Part shown: positions 35,499 through 44,684 of the stretch, one piece after another
Numbering within the stretch: the stretch's first letter is position 1
Layout: every line of letters begins with the position of its first letter
Origin: Arthrobacter sp. QXT-31
Lineage (GTDB): Bacteria > Actinomycetota > Actinomycetes > Actinomycetales > Micrococcaceae
Assembly: GCF_001969265.1 (NCBI RefSeq)
Contig: NZ_CP019304.1
Location: forward strand, 4,340,001 to 4,404,000
Length of the DNA: 64,000 bases
Reading direction: 5' to 3'
Notes under the pieces: generated by a model
Told to the model about the DNA's origin: nothing
Databases searched by the model: none
Seen by the model: only the letters and a program-made list of their open reading frames with translations
Translations under genes and position numbers: made by a program

Positions 35499-36656
35499 GT
35501 GGAGCGGATATTCAGCGGCGGAACGGTGCGCAGCGCCGACGTCGTCGTCATCGGCGCCGGGCAGGCCGGCCTGTCCGCCGCCTTCCACTTGGTCCGGCGC
35601 GGTTTTCTGCCCGCCCCGGCGGCGGAACAGCCGGCGGAAGAACTGGCGGCGGCAGCAGGCCCGGGACTGACCTACGCCGTGCTGGACGCCGAGGACGGGC
35701 CGGGCGGAGCCTGGCGGCACCGGTGGAAGACCCTGCTCATGGCAACGGTCAACGGCATCAGCGACCTTCCCGGAATACCGCAGCCGGACGTCGACCCCTC
35801 GGAACCGAGTTCCGCTTTCCTGAGCCGCTACTTCGCCGCCTACGAGCAGCAGGCCGGGCTGGCCGTCGAGCGTCCGGTGAAGGTGCTCGCCGTCGAGCGC
35901 GAGGACGCCGACCCGGCGGGGCGGCTAAAGATCACCACGTCCGACGGCGGCTGGACGGCCCGGGCAGTCATCAACGCCACCGGAACCTGGACGAGGCCGT
36001 TCTGGCCGATCTATCCGGGCCAGTTCACGTTCACGGGCCGTCAGCTGCACGTGGCTGATTACGTGTCGGCCGAGGAGTTCCGGGGACTGCACGTCATTGT
36101 GGTGGGCGGCGGGATTTCCGCAGTCGGGCTGCTGGACGAAATCTCGAAGATCACCTCCACGAGCTGGTTCACGCGCCGCGAGCCGGAGTGGCGGGAGGGG
36201 TTCGACCGGCAGGCCGGGCACGACGCCGTCGCCCTGGTGGAGGAACGGGTACGCCAGGGCCTGCCGCCGCAAAGCGTCGTCGCCGCCACCGGGCTCATCT
36301 GGACCCCGGCCCTCCGGGCCGCAGCCGCCCGCGGGGTGCTGGAGCGCCGGCCGATGTTCACCTCGATAGAACCCGGCGGTGTGCGGCTGGCGGACGGCGG
36401 ATTCCTCGCGGCGGATGTGATCCTGTGGGCCACCGGATTCCGTGCCGAGTTGGAGCACCTCGCGCCGCTGCATCTGCGGGGTCCGGGCGGCGGCATTGCG
36501 ATGGAAGGAACACGGGTGGCGGCGGAACCCCGGGTGCATCTGGTGGGCTACGGGCCGTCGTCGTCCACCATTGGGGCAAACCGCTCCGGCCGGGCTGCGG
36601 TGACCGAAATCCTGACTCTCCTGGCGGCACCGGCAGCCGTGCCTGATCCACGGTAG
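35499..36656 (+). CDS. FAD/NAD(P)-dependent oxidoreductase, flavin-containing monooxygenase-like
   Basis: 385 residues. The FAD Rossmann motif is VVVIGAGQAGLSAA (about 16-28), and a second dinucleotide motif VVGGGISAVG is near residue 205. INATGTWTRPFWPIYPG and the late DVILWATGF match the single-component flavoprotein monooxygenase / CzcO-like group. It may oxidise a small lipophilic or N/S-containing substrate; none can be named. It has a GTG start with a -10 element 6 nt upstream. The downstream methyltransferase is probably a separate unit. Confidence 0.8.
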   Translation: MERIFSGGTVRSADVVVIGAGQAGLSAAFHLVRRGFLPAPAAEQPAEELAAAAGPGLTYAVLDAEDGPGGAWRHRWKTLLMATVNGISDLPGIPQPDVDPSEPSSAFLSRYFAAYEQQAGLAVERPVKVLAVEREDADPAGRLKITTSDGGWTARAVINATGTWTRPFWPIYPGQFTFTGRQLHVADYVSAEEFRGLHVIVVGGGISAVGLLDEISKITSTSWFTRREPEWREGFDRQAGHDAVALVEERVRQGLPPQSVVAATGLIWTPALRAAAARGVLERRPMFTSIEPGGVRLADGGFLAADVILWATGFRAELEHLAPLHLRGPGGGIAMEGTRVAAEPRVHLVGYGPSSSTIGANRSGRAAVTEILTLLAAPAAVPDPR

Positions 36657-36713
36657 ATTTGCACAGGCAGATTTCTGCCCGGGCAACCAGCAAGGAAGAG
36701 GCGGCGGCAACAC

Positions 36714-37862
36714 GTGACAGAAAACGGTCTTGGGCAGGTCCTGGGCCTGCTTCGCAGGCACCCTGACGTCGAGGCCGCCAACCTCCAGGCGTGGGACGCC
36801 ACCGATTCGCTCCTCCTGGACGCGGCCGCGGACCTGCTCACCCCACAAAGCACGGTCGCCGTCATCGGGGACAACTACGGGGCGCTCACGCTCGGGCTGC
36901 TGGCCGGCGGTGCCGGTCCGGTTCCGGCCCGCGTCAGGGTGCACCAGGACCTGGTCACGGGCGAGCGGGCCCTTCGCAACAACGCCGCGGGGCTGGGACT
37001 GACGGAAGGCTTTGCACAGCTGCCGCTCGGCGCCGAACTGCTGTCAGGCGCGGACCTGGTGCTGCTGCAGCTGCCCAGGACGCTCGCCGAACTCGAGGAG
37101 ATTTCCGACGCCGTCGCCCGGCACGCGCCTGCCGGTGCCGTCTTGCTTGCCGGCGGCAGGATTAAGCACATGTCCCTGGGCATGAATGCCGTGCTGGGCA
37201 AGTACTTCGAAGCCGTCCAGCCGCAGCTGGCCCGGCAAAAGTCCCGGCTGCTCATCGCCTCCGGCCCGGTGCGTCCGGAGGGGAATCCGCCATACCCCGT
37301 GACAGAACACAACGCTGAACTCGGTCTGGATATCTGTGCGCACGGAGCCGTTTTTGCCGGCACGCGGCTGGACATCGGGACCCGGTTCCTGCTGACCTTC
37401 CTCCCGGAGATGCCGGCCGCCGCCAAGGCCGTGGACCTGGGATGCGGCACGGGAATCCTGGCAGCCATGTACGCCCGCCGGCATCCCCAAGCCGAGGTCC
37501 TGGCCACGGACCGGTCCGCGGCCGCGGTGGCCTCGGCACAGGCAACTGCCCGGGCAAACGGCCTGGCGGCCAGCATCACGGCTGTCCAGGATGATGCGAT
37601 GAGCACGCTTCCGGCCGGAAGTACGGACCTGATCCTCCTGAACCCGCCGTTCCACCTCGGCTCCAGCGTCCACGCCGGCGCCGGACTGAAGCTGTTCGAG
37701 GCAGCGGGCCGGGTGCTGGCCCCGGGCGGCCAGCTCTGGACGGTATTCAATAGCCACCTGCGCTACCTGCCGGCCCTCGAGCGCCTGGTTGGCCCCACCA
37801 CGGTGAGAGGCCGGAACCCCAAATTCACGGTGGCCAGCAGCGTCCGGCGGGCCGCCGGATGA
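36714..37862 (+). CDS. Class I SAM-dependent methyltransferase, RlmG/RsmC-like
   Basis: 382 residues in two related halves. The N-terminal half is a degenerate methyltransferase fold; the C-terminal half has AVDLGCGTGILAAMYA (SAM site), LATDRSAAAV, and LILLNPPFHLG. NPPF is the catalytic motif of N-methyltransferases acting on guanine or adenine exocyclic amines. The duplicated architecture matches RlmG and RsmC, which methylate 23S G1835 and 16S G1207. The exact rRNA target is not decided by the sequence. GTG start. Confidence 0.8.
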   Translation: MTENGLGQVLGLLRRHPDVEAANLQAWDATDSLLLDAAADLLTPQSTVAVIGDNYGALTLGLLAGGAGPVPARVRVHQDLVTGERALRNNAAGLGLTEGFAQLPLGAELLSGADLVLLQLPRTLAELEEISDAVARHAPAGAVLLAGGRIKHMSLGMNAVLGKYFEAVQPQLARQKSRLLIASGPVRPEGNPPYPVTEHNAELGLDICAHGAVFAGTRLDIGTRFLLTFLPEMPAAAKAVDLGCGTGILAAMYARRHPQAEVLATDRSAAAVASAQATARANGLAASITAVQDDAMSTLPAGSTDLILLNPPFHLGSSVHAGAGLKLFEAAGRVLAPGGQLWTVFNSHLRYLPALERLVGPTTVRGRNPKFTVASSVRRAAG

Positions 37863-37984
37863 GTGCCGCCGGCCGCCGTCCAACACGTCTGCGCCTCCCT
37901 GCGCGTGGGGCGTACCCGTTATCGGGGGCGTAACGTACGATTCAGACATTGGGGGAATGGCCCACCAAAATGTTAGGGGAATCC

Positions 37985-39238
37985 TTGACCGAGATCCGCC
38001 AGCCCTCACCGAGGCGCGGAACCAACCTGCCCAGAATGGGCGACTTTAACCTGACTGTCATTCTCGATGCAATCCGCCGTACCGCCACCGGGCTCAGCCG
38101 CGTGGAACTGGCCCAAATAGTCGGCCTGTCCCCACAGACCATTTCCAACATCTCCCGCCGGCTGCTGGACCAGAACCTCATCGTTGAGGCCGGCAAAGAG
38201 GGCACCGGGCCCGGCAAGCCCCGGACCATCCTCCGACTGAACCCCGCCGGCATGTATGCGGTGGGAGTGCACCTGGACCCCGCGGTAGCCACCTTCGTGG
38301 TGCTGGACTTGCTGGGCGCCGTCGTGAAGCACTCGAGCGTGAAAACGCCGGACAGCTCCCGCCCCGAGGCGGTTATTCAAGCCATCGCCGCGGAAATCGA
38401 CAAACTGGTTGAGGCCTCGGGCGTAGACCGGGCCAAGATCGCCGGCCTCGGCATCGCTGCGCCCGGCCCCATCGACCACGACAACGGAACGGTGGTGGAG
38501 CCACCGCTCCTTGAGGGCTGGGACAACGTGCCGCTCCGGGATGCGCTGGCTGAAGCCACAGGCCTGTCGGTACTGATGGACAAGGACGTCACCAGCGCCG
38601 CGGTCGCCGAAACCTGGGCAGGCGGTGCCAGCGGCGCCGGCAGCTTCGTTTTCATGTACATGGGCACCGGCATCGGCTGCGGCATCGTCCTCAATGACGA
38701 GGTTGTGCGAGGCACCTCGGGCAATGCCGGCGAGATCGGCCACCTCATTGTTGACCCGGACGGAGCACCCTGCGACTGCGGGCTGCGCGGCTGCGTCAAG
38801 TCCACCTGCATTCCCCAGGTCCTCGTCGCGCAGGCCGAGGCCGCGGGCATCCTGGATGAGCCCGGCACCGCCACCAGCGGCCCGGCCATCCAGGAACGCT
38901 TCGCCATGCTGTGCGAGGCGGCCGACGCCGGCAACAGCGCGGCGGCTGCCATCATCGACAAATCGGCTGAACTGGTGGCACGGGCGGCGTCGGCGGTGGC
39001 CAACACCCTGGACGTGGACCGGGTGGTGTTTGGCGGCCCCTTCTGGCCGCTGCTCTCCGCACGCTACCTTGAGAAGGTCCCGGGCCTGATCCAGCAGAAC
39101 AGCGATGCCGGCAACATCCACGCCGTCGAAGTCGTTGGCACCGGCGTGGGGGAGGACGTGGGAGCCGTGGGCGCTGCCTGCCTGGTCCTTGAGCACACCC
39201 TGGCACCCCGGGCCCAGCGGTTGCTGCTGGAAGGTTAA
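37985..39238 (+). CDS. ROK-family transcriptional regulator
   Basis: About 417 residues. An N-terminal winged helix (TVILDAIRRTATGLSRVELAQIVGLSPQTISNISRRLLD) precedes a sugar-kinase-like ROK domain with MGTGIGCGIVL, GEIGHLIVDPDGAPCDCGLRGC (zinc CxCGxxGC) and FGGPFWPLL. It is predicted to repress or activate sugar-uptake genes in response to a sugar ligand; no transport genes are nearby. Start choice: the TTG at 37985 has AGGGG 5 nt upstream; the ATG at 37970 is the alternative. Confidence 0.88.
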   Translation: MTEIRQPSPRRGTNLPRMGDFNLTVILDAIRRTATGLSRVELAQIVGLSPQTISNISRRLLDQNLIVEAGKEGTGPGKPRTILRLNPAGMYAVGVHLDPAVATFVVLDLLGAVVKHSSVKTPDSSRPEAVIQAIAAEIDKLVEASGVDRAKIAGLGIAAPGPIDHDNGTVVEPPLLEGWDNVPLRDALAEATGLSVLMDKDVTSAAVAETWAGGASGAGSFVFMYMGTGIGCGIVLNDEVVRGTSGNAGEIGHLIVDPDGAPCDCGLRGCVKSTCIPQVLVAQAEAAGILDEPGTATSGPAIQERFAMLCEAADAGNSAAAAIIDKSAELVARAASAVANTLDVDRVVFGGPFWPLLSARYLEKVPGLIQQNSDAGNIHAVEVVGTGVGEDVGAVGAACLVLEHTLAPRAQRLLLEG

Positions 39239-39256
39239 ACCCCGGAAGACTAAACC

Positions 39257-39454
39257 TCAGTCGATGTCTTCGACGATCGTCCCGTAAGGGATCGTGTCGT
39301 CCAGGTGTGCCTGGTGTCCCCGGGGAACAAAGAGTACCCGGACGCCATGCAGCTTGTCCGCTGCCGACTGGAGAAGGACCGGACGGACCATGTCAACGAA
39401 GCTCGGGTCCTTGCCAACGAGATATTCCTCGTAGCTGGCTGGTAGCTGGATCAT
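39257..39454 (-). CDS. Small conserved hypothetical protein (65 aa)
   Basis: 65 residues, acidic, no membrane segment: begins MIQLPASYEEYLVGKDPSF and contains LFVPRGHQAHLDDTIPYGTI. The ATG is supported by a TATTCT -10 element exactly 6 nt upstream on the same strand. It is convergent with the ROK gene. I do not recognise a family. Confidence 0.6.
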   Translation of the reverse strand: MIQLPASYEEYLVGKDPSFVDMVRPVLLQSAADKLHGVRVLFVPRGHQAHLDDTIPYGTIVEDID

Positions 39455-39460
39455 GGCATC

Positions 39461-39466
39461 AGAATA
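39461..39466 (-). promoter_or_regulatory. -10 element TATTCT of a probable leaderless transcript
   Basis: On the minus strand TATTCT is followed by GATGCC and the ATG at 39454. Confidence 0.45.
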
Positions 39467-39529
39467 GACCTGATCCTGGGCCAAGGGGAGTGCCCGGGGC
39501 ATCCGCCCGGGGCACTCCCACGCAACCTG

Positions 39530-40597
39530 TTACTGGCCGCCGGACGTTCCGGTGGCCACCTCAGCCTGGGCCGTCTTACCGTAGACGTCCTTGCTGACCT
39601 GGTAGGCGTGCTTGTCCAGCTTCAGCGCCTCCTGGTTGACTTCCTTCAGCTTGGCATCCGTGAGCTGTTCGATCTTGACGAGGTCCAGCGTCTCCTGTTC
39701 GGTGCCGCCTACCGCTGTCACCTTGACCAGGCCAGTTCCTGCCGAATAGAGCTTCCGCTGGTGGCCACCCGCCGGCTCCAGCGGGTTGCGTTCGTCGATC
39801 ACCAGGACATCGTCATAGCACCCGGTGGCAACGCAAACATGCTCGTTCTGCTGGATGACCTGGCCGCAGTCCAGGAAGTCGACGGCCGGTGCGTGGGCCT
39901 GGACGTAGCTGGGCGTGTTGGTCTGCGGGTCGGCCTTCATGGCGATGCCGGCCTGGGCCTTGTCCAGGCTGTGGATGAAGGTTGCGGGTGCGCCGATGAA
40001 CTTTCCGTTTTCAAATTCCTCGGGGTATTCGCCGAACAGCCAGACGTCGCCGCCCTCGGTCTGGGCGAAGAAGGCAAGTTCGGATTCCACCAGCTCGCCG
40101 TCAGCGTAGTCGCGGTCCCACAGGACCTGGGTCTTCACGCCGTCGATGACCTTGGTCAGCCCGGTTACCGAGTGGATCACCGTCCGCTTGGTGGTTCCTT
40201 CTGCACTCTTGACCTCGCCGGTGGTGGTGTACTGCATGCCCGGCTTCAGCGGGAACCACTTGTTGTCGACGTTGGGGGAAGCCTGGAACTGGGAGGAATC
40301 GAAGTTGATCGCGGATCCCGGACCGCAAAATTCATCCGCGCGGGCTGTGCCGGAGGCGCCCGGAGAGGCCGATCCCGAAGTCCCGGAACCGCTTGGGGCG
40401 GACGCCGGCGCGGTCACCGGGGCCGACGTCGCTGTCGGCGCGGCGGAACCGGACGTCTGCGGGGCGGTGTTTTGCTGCCCGCCGCACGACGTAACGGTGG
40501 CCAGCGCCAGAACGAGCACAAGGGCGGAGCCCGCCCCCGTGCGTGACAGGGAGCCGGAGCGTGACAGGGAGCGCTGCGGTTTGGAAAGCTGGAACAT
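39530..40597 (-). CDS. Secreted lipoprotein of unknown function
   Basis: 355 residues. The signal peptide ends in a lipobox-like VTSC, predicting diacylglycerol attachment at that Cys (about residue 38). A Ser/Thr/Pro/Ala linker to about residue 85 precedes a folded domain with four cysteines (EFCGPG, FLDCGQ, HVCVATGCYDD) and aromatic motifs WFPLKPGMQYTTTGE and VWLFGEYPE. I do not recognise a catalytic motif; similar proteins are annotated only as hypothetical in actinobacteria. Its stop faces the 65-residue gene. Confidence 0.75.
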   Translation of the reverse strand: MFQLSKPQRSLSRSGSLSRTGAGSALVLVLALATVTSCGGQQNTAPQTSGSAAPTATSAPVTAPASAPSGSGTSGSASPGASGTARADEFCGPGSAINFDSSQFQASPNVDNKWFPLKPGMQYTTTGEVKSAEGTTKRTVIHSVTGLTKVIDGVKTQVLWDRDYADGELVESELAFFAQTEGGDVWLFGEYPEEFENGKFIGAPATFIHSLDKAQAGIAMKADPQTNTPSYVQAHAPAVDFLDCGQVIQQNEHVCVATGCYDDVLVIDERNPLEPAGGHQRKLYSAGTGLVKVTAVGGTEQETLDLVKIEQLTDAKLKEVNQEALKLDKHAYQVSKDVYGKTAQAEVATGTSGGQ

Positions 40598-40869
40598 CTG
40601 GATGGCCTTTCGCCGTGGGGATAGCTGGCTTATGTTCTCTCGGGACGATTCACCGGGGAAGAACCAGAAGGAGCATCCAGCCTCCTCAACCTGAGACCTT
40701 GCCGAATCCGTTACGACGTGACAAAAGAATGGACTAATTTCTGCGGTTTGAAAAGAGGTCTGCGGGCGCGCTTTGGACGGTCTGTCAAGGCAAAAGAGCC
40801 CTTTAACGAAGATAATTCTGGACGGGCCATCCCATCGGGCGTAAAGCAGCGTCTTAATTCGGCGCCAAC
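40598..40869. other. Intergenic region between lipoprotein and metF leader
   Basis: No coding region is convincing on either strand. It should contain the minus-strand promoter of the lipoprotein gene, but I see no clear -10/-35 pair. An open frame on the minus strand across 40711-41010 overlaps the metF leader and has no recognisable protein. Confidence 0.4.
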
Positions 40870-40899
40870 TTGAAGCCGTCCCCGGCCGGCTTCTAGAGT
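40870..40899 (+). promoter_or_regulatory. Putative promoter of metF
   Basis: TTGAAG (40870-40875), 18-nt spacer, TAGAGT (40894-40899). The transcript would start near 40906, giving a leader of about 250 nt. Confidence 0.45.
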
Positions 40900-40905
40900 T
40901 TTATA

Positions 40906-41156
40906 CAAGTTACCGAGGTAACGTGTCAGCGATCCTCCGCTGCGGATGTGCCGCCTGCCGGCCGCCAAGGAGGGTGTGGGTGCCCCCATGTGGGCCTGAC
41001 ATTTGCTCACGGTGGACTTCCTTTCAGGCGTAACAGTCGCGGCTGCGCCCTGCCGAAGTCCGTCCCGTGTTCCCCAAACTCAATTCATTGACCGCATGCT
41101 GCCCGGCTTCCCGCCACGGCAGCGCCGCCTTCAATGGCCCAAAGCCAAGGACGCAA
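40906..41156 (+). promoter_or_regulatory. Structured metF leader with possible pseudoknot
   Basis: After a GTTACC-GAG-GTAAC hairpin (starting near 40910), CAGCG-ATCCTC-CGCTG (40927-40942) forms a hairpin whose loop segment ATCCTCC (40932-40938) can pair with GGAGGGT (40969-40975), one pair being G-T. That target contains the ribosome site of a short upstream ORF. It matches none of the SAM, SAH or cobalamin consensus patterns I know closely enough to name it. Confidence 0.4.
40980..41033 (+). CDS. 17-codon upstream ORF in the metF leader
   Basis: GTG start 6 nt after a near-perfect ribosome site (AAGGAGG, 40967-40973), coding MPPCGPDICSRWTSFQA and ending in TAA, 123 nt before metF. It has two Cys codons. 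A leader peptide for sulfur amino acid control is plausible given the gene downstream, but only a strong ribosome site and position support it. Confidence 0.35.
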   Translation: MPPCGPDICSRWTSFQA

Positions 41157-42122
41157 ATGTCACCACCAAGCCTTATTGAAACACATCCAAATCTTTCCGA
41201 CACCGCGCCGGTGGCGCTCTCCTATGAGCTCTTTCCGCCCCGTTCGCCCGCTGCCGCCGAGACCCTGTGGACCACCATCAGGGAAATCGAGGCCACGGAC
41301 CCCGACTACGTGTCGGTCACGTACGGTGCCAGCGGATCCAACCGGGACACCGCCGTCGAGCTGGTCAACCGTTTGGTGCTGGAGACCACCCTGCGCCCGC
41401 TTGCCCACCTGACGTGTGTTGGCAACACGCCGACCGAGCTCGCGGAAATCATCGGTGAACTGCTCGACGCCGGCGTCCGCGGCATCCTCGCCCTCCGCGG
41501 CGACCTGCCCAAGGACAGCGACGCACCGGTCAACGGTTCGCTGCGGTACGCGCAGGACCTGATCGAGCTCATCCGCCGGGTGGAGCAGCGGCGTTCGGCC
41601 CTGCTGTGCGCCGGCAAGGTTGCCGTCGGCGTGGCTGCCTACCCCACGCGGCACCCGGAATCGCCCAGCGAAGCCCATGACGTCGAGGTGCTGCTCGCCA
41701 AGCAGCGCTCGGGTGCCGACTTCGCGATCACCCAGGTGTTCTTCCATACGCAGCAGTACGCGGACCTCGTGACGAGGGCCCGCAGGGCCGGTGTCACCAT
41801 TCCCATCATTCCCGGTGTCATGCCGCTGACGAGCCTGCGGAGGCTCAAGCGGCTCGGCGAGTTGACCGGCGTCGAACCCGCACCGGAGCTCATCGAGCGG
41901 ATGGCGGCGGCGGATAGCGACGCCGAACGGCTGCGCATCGGCGTCAACGCAACCGTAGACCTGGCCAATGCAGCCCTGGACGCCGGCGCGCCTGGACTCC
42001 ATATCTACACGTTCAACGAACACCAGAGCGCGCTGGAAGTGCTGGACAAGCTGTCGCTTGCCCGGCCGGCACGCCCCTCGGGCCGCCTCAATACGCTTGC
42101 GCGCCGCCAGCTCGCCAGCTGA
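41157..42122 (+). CDS. metF: 5,10-methylenetetrahydrofolate reductase
   Basis: FAD enzyme making 5-methyl-THF for methionine synthesis. 321 residues: SYELFPPRS at the N-terminus with the catalytic Glu, VTYGASGSNRD, GDLPKDSD, and ITQVFFHTQQY. The ATG at 41157 gives the family-length protein; an upstream in-frame start would add a non-conserved Cys-rich stretch read from the leader. metE follows in the same direction after 81 nt and uses the product. Confidence 0.93.
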   Translation: MSPPSLIETHPNLSDTAPVALSYELFPPRSPAAAETLWTTIREIEATDPDYVSVTYGASGSNRDTAVELVNRLVLETTLRPLAHLTCVGNTPTELAEIIGELLDAGVRGILALRGDLPKDSDAPVNGSLRYAQDLIELIRRVEQRRSALLCAGKVAVGVAAYPTRHPESPSEAHDVEVLLAKQRSGADFAITQVFFHTQQYADLVTRARRAGVTIPIIPGVMPLTSLRRLKRLGELTGVEPAPELIERMAAADSDAERLRIGVNATVDLANAALDAGAPGLHIYTFNEHQSALEVLDKLSLARPARPSGRLNTLARRQLAS

Positions 42123-42203
42123 CCGCATTCGTCAGCTTTCAAGCTGACCGTATTCCTCCCCGAGACATTTACAGCTTTTCTAACGACTTCTAAGGAATTT
42201 CGC

Positions 42204-44537
42204 ATGCCTGAAAATAACGCCACGCCGTTCCCGTCCGCATCCATCCTCGGCTACCCGCGCATCGGCCGCCGCCGCGAGCTGAAGAAGGCCGTCGAAGCAT
42301 ACTGGGCCGGCAAGATCGACGCCGCTGCGCTTGACGCCGCCGCCAAGGAAATCCAGCTGGGCACCGCCAAGCGCCTGCAGGGCCTCGGCCTCACCGAAGC
42401 CGCTGCGGTTCCGGGCACCTTCTCCTTCTACGACCAGGTGCTCGACGCCGCGGCGCACGTCGGGGCCGTTCCGGCCCGTTTCGGCAACCTGCTCAACGCC
42501 GAGGGACAGCTGGACATCGATGGCTACTTCACCCTGGCCCGCGGCAACAAGGAACAGCAGCCGCTGGAAATGACCAAGTGGTTCGACACCAACTACCACT
42601 ACCTCGTCCCGGAAATCGGCCCGGAGACCAACTTTGCGCTGACCTCCAACCGCATTGTTGAAGAGTTCGAATACGCCCTCGCCAACGGCGTGGAGACCCG
42701 CCCGTACATCGTTGGCCCGGTCACGTTCCTGCTCCTGAGCAAGGCTTCAGACGACGCCCCTGCCGGTTTCAGCCCGCTGTCCCGCCTCGAGGACGTGCTG
42801 CCGGTCTACTCCGCGCTGCTCGGGAAGCTGGCAGCCGCCGGCGCCAGCTGGGTCCAGTTGGACGAGCCCGCCCTGGTGGTGGACCAGGACACCCCTGAGC
42901 AGGAGATCCAGGCCGCCGTTGCCCGTGCCTACGAGGTCCTCGCCGGTGCCGCCAGCCGCCCGCAGCTGTTCGTCTCGACGCCGTACGGCGCCCTGAACGG
43001 CCAGCTCGGCACCCTGGCTGCCACCAACATCGACGCCCTGCACATCGACGTCTTCAAGGGAGAGGTTCCTTCCTCCGCAGCACTTGCCGCTCTGGGCAGC
43101 AAGACCCTCGTTGCCGGCGTCGTTGACGGCCACAACATCTGGCGCAACGACCTGCAGGCCTCGGCCAACAAGATCGCCGAGCTGCGGAAGAGCGTGGCCA
43201 AGCTGGCCATCAGCACCTCCACCTCCACCCAGCACGTCCCGCACGACGTCGCGGAAGAGGTCCAGCTGTCCGAGCAGCTGCGCAGCTGGCTGGCTTTCGC
43301 CGACCAGAAGGCCGTTGAGGTTGTGACCCTGGCCGGCCTGCTGGCCGACGCCGCCGCAGTCCAGCCGGCCATCGACGAGGCCACCCGCGTGATCGCTTCC
43401 CGCGCCGAAGCCGAGGGCGTGCGCCGCGCCGACGTCCGCGCCCGGACCGAAGCCCTGACCCCGGCCGACTTCAACCGCTCCGAGTACTCGGTCCGCGAAG
43501 CCGCCCAGGAAGCAGCGCTGAACCTGCCGCCGCTGCCCACCACCACCATCGGCTCCTTCCCGCAGACCTCGGAAATCCGTTCGGCCCGCGCCCGCAACAA
43601 CAAGGGCGACCTGACCGACGAGCAGTACGGGCAGCTCATGAAGGACGAGATCAAGCGCGTCGTGGAGCTGCAGGAAGACCTCGGCTACGACGTCCTCGTC
43701 CACGGCGAGCCCGAGCGCAACGACATGGTCCAGTACTTCGCCGAGAACCTGGAAGGCTTTGACGTCACGGTCCACGGCTGGGTCCAGTCCTACGGCTCCC
43801 GCTGCACCCGTCCGTCCATCCTCTGGGGCGACGTCACCCGCAGCGCCCCCATCACGGTGGAGTGGGCCAAGTACGCCCAGTCGCTGACCAGCAAGCCGAT
43901 GAAGGGCATGCTGACCGGTCCGGTCACCATCCTGGCCTGGTCCTTCGTCCGTGACGACCAGCCGCTGGGGGAGACCGCCAACCAGGTGGGCCTGGCGCTG
44001 CGCGACGAGATCGCCGACCTGGAAGCTGCCGGCATCAAGATCATCCAGGTTGACGAGCCCGCCCTGCGTGAACTGCTCCCGCTGCGCAAGGCCGACCAGC
44101 CCGCTTACCTCGACTGGTCCGTCAACTCCTTCCGCCTGGCCACTGCCGGTGCCGCTGACGCCACGCAGATCCACACCCACCTGTGCTACTCCGAGTTCGG
44201 TGTGATCATCGACGCCATCGACGGCCTGGACGCCGACGTGACATCGATCGAAGCCGCCCGCTCCCGCATGGAGGTCGTCCACGACCTCGAGTCCCACGGC
44301 TTCGGCCGCGGCGTCGGACCCGGCGTTTACGACATCCACTCCCCGCGGGTTCCGGGCGAGCAGGAAGTCACCGAACTGCTGAGCACCGCCGTGAAGCACG
44401 TCCCGTCCCGCCAGCTCTGGGTCAACCCTGACTGCGGACTGAAGACCCGCGGCTACGCCGAGACCGAAGCGTCCCTGCGGAACCTGGTCTCAGCCACCAA
44501 GACAGTCCGCGCGGAACTGCTCGAAGGCGCAAAATAG
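42204..44537 (+). CDS. metE: Cobalamin-independent methionine synthase
   Basis: Transfers methyl from 5-methyltetrahydropteroyltriglutamate to homocysteine. 777 residues in two barrels: the N-terminal half starts ILGYPRIGRRRELKKAVE, and the C-terminal half carries TTTIGSFPQTSEIR, the zinc ligands in HTHLCYSEF, and the late VNPDCGLKTR motif. AAGGAA precedes the ATG. It forms a methionine unit with metF. No B12 riboswitch is seen in the 81-nt gap. Confidence 0.96.
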   Translation: MPENNATPFPSASILGYPRIGRRRELKKAVEAYWAGKIDAAALDAAAKEIQLGTAKRLQGLGLTEAAAVPGTFSFYDQVLDAAAHVGAVPARFGNLLNAEGQLDIDGYFTLARGNKEQQPLEMTKWFDTNYHYLVPEIGPETNFALTSNRIVEEFEYALANGVETRPYIVGPVTFLLLSKASDDAPAGFSPLSRLEDVLPVYSALLGKLAAAGASWVQLDEPALVVDQDTPEQEIQAAVARAYEVLAGAASRPQLFVSTPYGALNGQLGTLAATNIDALHIDVFKGEVPSSAALAALGSKTLVAGVVDGHNIWRNDLQASANKIAELRKSVAKLAISTSTSTQHVPHDVAEEVQLSEQLRSWLAFADQKAVEVVTLAGLLADAAAVQPAIDEATRVIASRAEAEGVRRADVRARTEALTPADFNRSEYSVREAAQEAALNLPPLPTTTIGSFPQTSEIRSARARNNKGDLTDEQYGQLMKDEIKRVVELQEDLGYDVLVHGEPERNDMVQYFAENLEGFDVTVHGWVQSYGSRCTRPSILWGDVTRSAPITVEWAKYAQSLTSKPMKGMLTGPVTILAWSFVRDDQPLGETANQVGLALRDEIADLEAAGIKIIQVDEPALRELLPLRKADQPAYLDWSVNSFRLATAGAADATQIHTHLCYSEFGVIIDAIDGLDADVTSIEAARSRMEVVHDLESHGFGRGVGPGVYDIHSPRVPGEQEVTELLSTAVKHVPSRQLWVNPDCGLKTRGYAETEASLRNLVSATKTVRAELLEGAK

Positions 44538-44563
44538 GAATGTAGCCGCTGATCGAGCTTGAG

Positions 44564-44611
44564 ACGCCGACGGCGGGCGGTCACCAAAAGGTGACGGCCC
44601 GCCGTCGGCGT
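44564..44611 (+). terminator. Terminator of metE
   Basis: 15-bp perfect stem (ACGCCGACGGCGGGC at 44564-44578) continuing past one mismatch into GTCACC/GGTGAC with an AAAA loop, followed by TTTAAGC. A second weaker hairpin (CGCCCTT/AAGGGCG, 44635-44660) serves the convergent gene. Confidence 0.85.
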
Positions 44612-44684
44612 TTAAGCATCGACTGCTGCGTAGACGCCCTTATGCGCGCTCAAAAGGGCGCTTACGGAGCAACCGATGCGGGGT

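Noticed and set aside
40711-41010. 99-codon minus-strand frame upstream of metF
   Set aside because: No family resemblance, and it overlaps the likely metF promoter and leader structure.
40906-41156. metF leader as a SAM-I, SAM-IV or SAH riboswitch
   Set aside because: It has GGGTGCCCC and a CAGCG hairpin reminiscent of SAM-IV, but lacks the CGGCAACCCTCC block and the closing P1 helix. I report it only as a structured leader.
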